Source: Ectocarpus siliculosus (Eukaryota; Sar; Phaeophyceae; Ectocarpales; Ectocarpaceae). From it: DNA of 64,000 nt. Location: contig FN649746.1 of the NCBI GenBank assembly GCA_000310025.1, positions 196,546 to 260,545 of the forward strand. The letters are read 5' to 3'. Within the stretch, counting starts at the first letter, position 1; each line of letters begins with the position of its first letter. The notes beneath the pieces are model-generated. The model made no database searches, was not told the DNA's origin, and saw only the letters and a program-made list of their open reading frames with translations. A program made the translations under genes and the position numbers. This document shows, piece after piece, positions 57,401-64,000 of the stretch.

Positions 57401-59608
57401 TTTCCGCAGGCTATCCTAACGGTTGGTAGGCCTCGAGGTGTCAACGTGGTGCTGAGTGAATACCCCCGATCGTGGTCATACGAACCACCGCAAGAAACGG
57501 ATCGGCAGTTTGGCCGAAGAGTTTTCAACACGAGGTCGCGGGGTTTACAACCCGACCCAGACCGAATATGATAATCTTCAAAGAGACCGTTACGACCTCT
57601 AGAGGTCTCACAGAACGGTAAGAAATAATGTGAATGCCTGATGCCGTTCACCCGAAGCCCCGAACCACGCACTTTTCTGAACTGAACGCCCGGGGCGCGA
57701 GGAATCAAACCATCGGCCGTCCTGCACTACTTTTGACATCCTCAGCAAGGTTCAGCCTGATTGGTGCCTCCTGCGTTAACGTTTGGCTGTGTCGGTGACC
57801 GGTCTTCTCAAGCACAGAACAAGAGCATGCACCAAATGCTCCCGGCACCGAATTGCTCAGAACTCGATCAATTTGTGCGGCAAATACGACTGGCTGCCAT
57901 TAAACTGAAGCCCTGTCCAATCTACAACTGGATGAGCAACACCTTCGACGCTGGAATGGCTGTGTGCTACCAATTTTGCCTGCCAACGAGAGGTTCCGGC
58001 CACATCGCTGAACCCTCCCGACGCGGAAGTCTGTTCCGCCGCGAATTTGACAACTTGATGATTGATGATTGATGACTCTTTGACTCTCTCATTTCCTCGT
58101 CGGAACACATCCATCCATCCATGCATTCATTATGCAATATCTCCGATCTCGACTAATTCGCACCTGCGTATAGTTGCCTACCTACCATCAATTTCCAATC
58201 TACAATGAGATTACCCACTTCGAGGCCGGGATTGGCCTGCCAACGACAGGGTCGGCGCACACACCTGTCACCCACCCCACGGAGGCTGCGTATTCCGCCG
58301 CGTTTCGGCGGTTACATTTATTCGTTCTTGTTTTTACGCGCACGCGCATATACATGTTTGTCGGCTTCTTTGACCAAACATTTTCTCTGTGTATCATCGG
58401 TTTCATCAATTACGCTTCTCTCTCGGTGGACCGGTACACTAGCGGACACCTTCTTCTCCGCTTGGAACTGAGATGAACGGTCGTGTCGCGGCTGAAGAGG
58501 TTTATTATTTCATTATTTCGCCGTCGGAGGTGTCGGAGCATGATGTCGCCGACAGGGACGACGCGTGGGGCGGAGTACGCGGTGGGCATGTACAAGCGTT
58601 ACAAGGACCTAGAGGTATGTCTAGAGTAGTGCAAGATTCGTCCGTTCCACGTAAGGCGACGAGCCGTGCACAGCAGTTGTTCTATGGATAACATGTGCCG
58701 TCGGGAGAGTGTGAAAACTTGATCTTGGATCGCGCTTGTGCTACCGCTATACTGTTTGGGGCACATGCTATCTATGGAACAAGCTCGGTCAAACAGGATG
58801 ACGCAGTTGACAATCACAAGCAACAGACATACCTCGCCGAACTCCACCTGGCCCGTGCACATGATGAAAAAGTTTGACGCCCCTGAAGCTGCAACCGCTC
58901 CCCCCCCGCCCTGCCAAAGAATCACATGTTGACGGAGGAGAATAGTGAGAACAGCATCTATCTGTCGCGAACGTCGTGCAAAACCTTCCGGCACAAGACT
59001 ATCTTATCGCGCAAGGCAGAAGGGTCGTGTTCAGAGTGCTGCAGAGATACATGCGAATCAGCCGATCTCTTCCACCTAATGGGCGCAGTCCTTCTTTGTG
59101 CGGCGGGAAAAGGTTGCAGCGGTTTGGGGGGCACCAAATAGTTATGAATCAAGCAGGGTCTAGCCGGGGACTCCTGACTAATGTAGACTCCTGTGTATTT
59201 CGTATGTAGGAGGCGCCTTTCCACGAAATAGAGCATTTGCACAAAACAATGCGTACCGCCAAGGTGCCGCATTCAGTCCACCCTTGGTGAGACACTCTCT
59301 GGTGTTCACTTGCCGAGCCCAAGCTCGACCACCACCAAGATACAAATGTACGAAACCGGCACAACTGAAGTCTTTATACTTGCGAGCCTATTCTCTCTCA
59401 CCGCCGCCGATGCCGTGGCTGCCGGTGAAACACCCGCAGCTGTCTTGTTGAATGGATCGGTGGTTTTCCCGAACGCCGGCTTGTCACGGGTGATTGTCCT
59501 GGTATAGCAGTATACCCAACGGTGATTGATACCATCATGGGAGGGGCGCCTTGAGTGTGCAGCAGGTGCTTGTTCTCACGTCCGTGTTAACTTCATGTTC
59601 GTGTCCAT
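54495..59608 (-). CDS. B9D1: B9 domain-containing protein 1 (transition zone)
   Basis: Eight exons on the minus strand, all phases matching: 59608-59580 (ATG), 59498-59402, 58910-58833, 57143-57075, 56502-56371, 55632-55468, 55041-54942, 54652-54495 (TGA); 275 residues. The first 55 or so residues are low-complexity (Ala/Gly/Ser) and extend beyond the usual animal protein of about 200. The B9 domain follows in order: [121 protein letters not shown] and [16 protein letters not shown]. These are the hallmark blocks of B9D1, in order and without loss. B9D1 works with B9D2 and MKS1 in the MKS complex of the ciliary transition zone. In a brown alga it would serve the flagella of spores and gametes. 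The last intron holds a perfect 26-bp tandem repeat. Confidence 0.93.
54795..54910. repeat. Perfect 26-bp tandem repeat, over 4 copies
   Basis: TTGACTCCAACAATTGGGCT plus CGAGTG, four identical units and a partial fifth, inside the last intron of B9D1. Confidence 0.97.
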
Positions 59609-61596
59609 GCCCCAGTTCACCCCAAAATCTCTCCCTTCTTCTAGACCATATTGACTTCTTCCCGCTCATTTCGCGATTGCTGTCAATTGCTATGTTGTGT
59701 TGCAGATTTGCTACAGTATTTTGATGAGGGAAGCCCATTTCATGGTTTCGGTGAGGACGCACAGTAGCACTAATGTAGAGTCTAAACACTCAGACAAAAC
59801 CTAAAGTTGCAGCAACACTCGTACGTACAGCAGTACCTCCCACTTTTGTTGTAAGTCCTTTGCAACACGCTCTCCAGCAGGTTGACCCTAAGGTCGCATC
59901 TGGTCCTCTTCAAATGTTGGCGCTGGGAACATCTCCATGGTCTACCAAAGCACAAACCGGTGTGTTCACGCGTTCACACCCGTCTACTGCTGTAGGTTCG
60001 ACTGTTTCAAACTCACCGTGTCATTGCAGCCAGGGTGGTCATCGTGTCCACGGCCGGTCGGTGTGTTATTCAGATGCCTCGAGTTTTGGTTTTACCTACA
60101 AAGTGTCGTGGCGGGCTTCTGAGCGTATCGAAAGAGCCTACTGCTGCTGTGCTGCTGTGTACTCCAATTGCTAACTCCAAAATCCTTTCGCGAAAAGATC
60201 CATATCCAACATCCGACATAAGGGTCGCAGATCAGAACCAAAATGAAGAACAAATCCAGAACCAGCTGTGCCCCACGCCCCCCGCCCAATAAATCAAATA
60301 ACATTTCGCGAGCCCCCTCTGGGGGTGATGCGTGCAAGTGATGCACCTGGGTACTGGTGTAACACGGCAGAGCAACGGCAGGTCACCTGACGGGCAGACG
60401 GCGAGAGAGGGGGACCCCATTGGAGAGGAAGAGCGCCTAGAGGGTGACAGAGGAAGGTGAGCCGGGCGTATTGCAGTTATATCCTTGCACGCCGGGACGA
60501 AACTGCTGCACATGGTTCAGGCGGGTGGCGGGTGAACAATCAGATGGTGCGGAGAGAACACCGTGGTATTGCTGCCGCTGCTGTGTGCTGTACTGAAGCT
60601 ACGCATATGTCGACAGGGATGGTGTGTAATTTTTCACTGGAGTTCCGTCCATCATCGTGATCAACCTAAGGGCGCTAACTCAGCGACGTGAATCCTTTGA
60701 CAAACGCGATCGTCGCCGTCGTGCACGTTTCGGAATAGCACTCGCTCACAGCGTTCGTTGATTGGTTGGTGCAACTTTGCAATGTCAAATGCGATGACGC
60801 GCTCGATACACGCGTGAAACTCGACAACCACATAGTAGGCGTAGTGCTATGGCTGGGAATTTACTACGCTAGAAGTTGGATCAGATTTAGTGCTGTGCCG
60901 CAATCGTCCACACACCCCGCCATGGGGTACGTGAGAAGTGTACATATACAGATAGCGGACGTGGCACGGGTTTCGGTTCGCAAACTACAACTGCAACTAC
61001 CATGTAGCAGCTGCACAGGTACCGTCACACCGTCACACCATACGTGCACACCGTCATTGATTGCAAATTCGAATTTCGGATGCTGGAGGTTGTGTGTCGA
61101 CAGGGCACCCCGGGAGCGGCTTAACTCTTGTACTTGTAGTGCTAGCAGGTCGGTGGGAGGTGGTAGTAGAGTGCATAGAACGAGAGCGTGTGTTACCTCG
61201 TATGCGAACGTTCTTACAGCAAAGATGCAAATGGGAACAAAATATTTAACTGCTAATATATGGGTAATCTTTCTGTGTGTGTTTTTATTATTCCTTAACT
61301 GCTAATCTATCTCACAGCCTTACAGTAGACTCTTTTCTTCGATAGAGATGGATTCGTTGGGTCATACTGTACTGATGAAAAAAAAAAAAAGCACAATAAA
61401 AATGCGCGCGCCTACACCCGTCTGTAGTAGCAGTAGGGAACAGTAGTCAAATGTGAAGCAGACTATTATTATAGTAGGACTTCCTCTCCGACACGATTCA
61501 ACGATGTGATGCAACCGGCACTCCGTTTTCTGCCACGCCTCCAGCACCATAACGATTTTACGGAGCCCCTCGCAGACATCAGAATTGAAGCCTGGT
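59609..61596. other. Intergenic region upstream of B9D1
   Basis: Should hold the B9D1 promoter. No exon is convincing. TACAGCAGTA-type motifs occur near 59826 and 59988, and there are short CTGCTG runs near 60140. Confidence 0.45.
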
Positions 61597-63600
61597 TCAG
61601 CTGCGAGCAAGTCATGTAGCTCTCACATCGTCATTACCTTTTAAAAACCTTCAAACCGATCTTACACCACCCTCGACATCTGCAAATCATGGATAGACTA
61701 CTATTTGTTCGGCCCGAAGAATTCCGAGGACGACCCAGTCGCAGGCTATTTCAGCGGTCCCCAGCGGTGCCGGTTCGCAAAATAATTTTTTCCTCTTGAA
61801 CAAAATCACCAAACTTCAAACAAGGCATACACAATAGTCTACACCGGCATATGCATACTCCGGTGTACAGCACAGCCAACCTCCTCCGATGGCAAAGCAA
61901 CTGCTGTGTATATATATGCTCTAGTAGAGCATGTCGGGAAGCTGGTGGCATACCCAGCCTTGCCCTACGGTCGAATGACCGGGAGGGCGAGTTGGTTGAG
62001 ATGTTTAGGCGGAGATGAACAGAACTACATTTACATACACGCTTGGCGGGCTTGTGGCTCTCGTTCTTTTTTCCCCAAGACCGCCACAGTTGTTGAAAGC
62101 CAGCAATCCGAATCAGAGTAGAAGCGGTTGCCCTCCGCTTGTTAGCGCACGCAACGATGCTGCTGTCGTCCCAGATCAGAGGGACGAACAGACAAGGGAG
62201 GCGACAGCAGGAGCCTTGGGGAAGTTGCGCAAGGCCGAAGCTCGGTGCGCCGTCTAGGAAAACGAAAAGCCTCGAGACAACGAGCTGGGGCATCGGACTT
62301 GCTTGAAAAATGGAGGCTGAATGAAGGACGACATTATCTCTTCACTGAGAAATGATGTTACTTGTTTCGCTTCAATAATGGTCGCCAACCATACAATTAC
62401 AGGCGAACGGTTGCGTTGTCGTACACACTCCGGGCGCCGCGAGCCCCTCTCCGAACGCGATCCAGCTTGCGACGGTGCTATTACGACAGGAGAGATTCTA
62501 CGCGCTGCGCTACATAGGCCCCAGCCGCTTCAGGATGGGGTGGGTGATGCTCCCCTCCCGCCTGCCCCCCCCGCCGACTCTGCGCCTTCAACACGCCTGC
62601 CGTTGTTCCCACCATACCCCGCACCAGCAACATCATTTCTCAGTGAAGAGATAATGTCGTCCTTCATTCAGCCGCATTTTTTCAAGCAAGTCCGATGCCC
62701 CAGCTCGTTGTCTCGAGGCTTTTCGTTTTCCTAGACGGCACACCGAGCTTCGGCCTTGCGCAACTTCCCCAAGGCTCCTGCTGTCGCCTCCCTTGTCTGT
62801 TCGTCCCTCTGATCTGGGACGACAGCAGCATCGTTGCGTGCGCTAACAAGCGGAGGGCAACCGCTACTACTCTGATTCGGATTGCTGGCTTTCAACAACT
62901 GTGGCGGTCTTGGGAAAAAAGAACGAGAGACACAAGCCCGCCAAGCGTTTACGTAAATGTAGTTCTGTTCATCTCCGCCTAAACATCTCAGCCAACTCAC
63001 CCTCCCGGTCATCCGACCGTAGGGCAAGGCCGGGCATGCCACCAGCTTCCCGACATGCCCTACTGGAGCATATATATACACAGCAGTTGCTTTGCCATCG
63101 GAGGAGGTTGGCTGTGCTGTACACCGGAGTATGCATATGCCGGTGTAGACTATTGTGTATGCCTTGTTTGAAGTTTGGTGATTTTATGTAAGAGGAAAAA
63201 AGTTTTGCGAATCGGCACCGCTGGGGAACGCTGAAACAATCTGCGACTGGGTCGTCCTCGGAATTCGGGCCGAACAAATAGTGGTCTATGCCGACCAGAC
63301 CACCAACAACATGAAGATCTGCCTTTACGAGACCGTCAACGCGCTTCAGAGAGCCACCCAGAGCATTTCTCTATTTAGCCCAAATTCAGCCTAAATAGAG
63401 AAATGCACGGGTGGTTCTATGAAGCGTGTTGACGATCTCGTAAAGGCAGATCTTGATGTTGTTGGTGGTCTGGTCGGTATCCATGATTGGTAGATGTCGA
63501 GAGTGGTGTAAGATCGGTTTGAAGGGTTTTTCAACTGTAATGACGATGTGAGAGCTAATATTGATACCATGACTCGCTCTCAGCTTCACCTGATGTGAGT
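61597..63600. mobile_element. Large inverted-repeat element, about 2 kb
   Basis: The left arm (61597-62359) is the inverted copy of the right arm (62629-63290 plus 63475 to about 63590), around a 269-bp unique centre. Inner ends are CTTCACTGAGAAATGATGTT and AACATCATTTCTCAGTGAAG. The outer part is TCACATCGTCATTACC and its inverted match near 63545. The right arm has an extra 185-bp hairpin that is missing from the left arm. Both arms read the same peptide, beginning MPQLVVSRLFVFLDG, then LAQLPQGSCCRLPCLFVPLI, and near the outer end a better-looking one, CDWVVLGI..AEQIVVY. No transposase is recognised. Confidence 0.85.
63286..63476. repeat. Hairpin with peptide-coding arms, inside the larger palindrome
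   Basis: Two arms of about 88 bp around CTCTATTTAGCCCAAATTC. On the plus strand the left arm reads DQTTNNMKICLYETVNALQR in frame with the upstream CDWVVLGIRAEQIVVYA. On the minus strand the right arm reads DQTTNNIKICLYEIVNTLHR in frame with an upstream segment (ISSHIVITVEKPFKPILHHS). Differences between the arms are partly amino-acid changing but keep both frames open. Confidence 0.8.
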
Positions 63601-63664
63601 TCATGAATCGATTGTGCGTAATTTTCTTACGTATAGCTTCAATTTGCTGCTTAAAATTCCGCAT
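63386..63664 (-). CDS. Reading frame of unknown element protein (partial)
   Basis: A 92-codon minus-strand frame (RNFKQQIEAIRKKITHNRFM, then VKLRASHGINISSHIVITVE, KPFKPILHHSRHLPIMDTDQ, then KICLYEIVNTLHRTTRAFLY). It reads like a folded protein and shares its last 20 residues with the plus-strand arm of the adjacent hairpin. Upstream minus-strand sequence to about 63850 also looks coding (SKRAVSPLRLWDSEM, GLPRMMGPKPISVNESN) but is broken by stops. It may be the remains of a gene captured or duplicated by the inverted-repeat element. No family recognised. On the plus strand, 63673-63951 is also open (LGPIILGRPLTSHIISESHK), and I cannot exclude it. Confidence 0.35.
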   Translation of the reverse strand: MRNFKQQIEAIRKKITHNRFMNSHQVKLRASHGINISSHIVITVEKPFKPILHHSRHLPIMDTDQTTNNIKICLYEIVNTLHRTTRAFLYLG

Positions 63665-64000
63665 GAAGAATCTTGGTTCTTCCGAAGAACATTTTTACAC
63701 ATGACGCTGTGTCGCATATGTTGCTCTCGTTTACCGAGATGGGTTTGGGCCCCATCATTCTCGGCAGACCCTTGACCTCTCATATCATCTCAGAGTCCCA
63801 CAAACGCAACGGACTTACCGCACGCTTGGAGATACTTACCGAACACGACAAGATTATTGCATACTGCTGTACCACAAGTACTCCGGCCGAGGGGACCTAC
63901 CGTAAGGTTGCTAGTCAGCGCACAGGGGTGCGAACGATTTTCAGAGCGTAATTTCTCCATAACCAAGAGGTTACTTACCTGTCGAAAAGGGCGGTTTTGG

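Noticed and set aside
58541-58617. Plus-strand short exon [16 protein letters not shown] ending at a GTATGT donor
   Set aside because: It lies within a B9D1 intron on the other strand and has no following exon.
59346-59507. Plus-strand frame [15 protein letters not shown]
   Set aside because: It is the shadow of B9D1 exon 2, whose phase joins exons 1 and 3 exactly.
62321-62734. 137-codon frame across the palindrome centre
   Set aside because: It begins in one arm and ends in the other, so its two ends are reverse complements read by chance.
1-64000. CRISPR arrays, bacterial operons, riboswitches
   Set aside because: The tandem repeats have no regular spacers, and the exon-intron structure shows eukaryotic nuclear DNA.

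Overview
The window looks like nuclear DNA of a brown alga, most likely Ectocarpus or a close relative. This is inferred from gene structure and content, because no search was run. Genes are split into many short exons with long introns (0.1 to 3.5 kb) and GT-AG borders. One protein starts with a heterokont-type plastid presequence (signal peptide plus an SSAF motif). Another carries modules that I know mainly from stramenopile nuclear proteins. A ciliary transition-zone gene fits an organism with flagellated spores or gametes. Poly-G/poly-C runs, microsatellites and short tandem duplications are everywhere, and three assembly gaps interrupt the sequence.

Layout, left to right: the 3' end of an EF-hand gene (1-157, +); about 3 kb without a convincing gene, with a gap; a C-terminal coding fragment with an in-frame stop (3423-3735, -); a large stramenopile-module nuclear protein gene (about 5.86-13.08 kb, -); a WKF-domain (C7orf50-like) gene (14.90-20.35 kb, +); a single-exon glycine-zipper membrane protein (22.87-23.87 kb, -); a 10-exon plastid-targeted ferredoxin/metallo-beta-lactamase-like fusion gene (26.36-35.18 kb, +); a two-helix membrane protein gene (37.03-39.69 kb and probably further upstream, -); a small gene (45.82-46.53 kb, +); a membrane-anchored acidic protein start (47.82-49.20 kb, -); a decayed FNIP-type leucine-rich-repeat gene (51.7-53.0 kb, -); B9D1, complete in 8 exons (54.50-59.61 kb, -); and a 2-kb inverted-repeat element (61.6-63.6 kb).

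The multi-exon models rest on three things together: splice sites read by eye, matching codon phase at every junction, and recognisable protein motifs that run across the junctions. The WKF, ferredoxin-MBL and B9D1 models are the strongest. The genes do not form a pathway; they are independent eukaryotic genes on both strands.

The non-coding part is rich. At least eight copies of one inverted-repeat (MITE-like) family sit here, six of them inside introns. There is also a second small inverted-repeat element, a SINE-like repeat with CAA tails in three copies, and many tandem duplications. The stretch at 38.4-38.8 kb is a badly base-called duplicate of 38.87-39.18 kb and should be treated as an assembly artefact.
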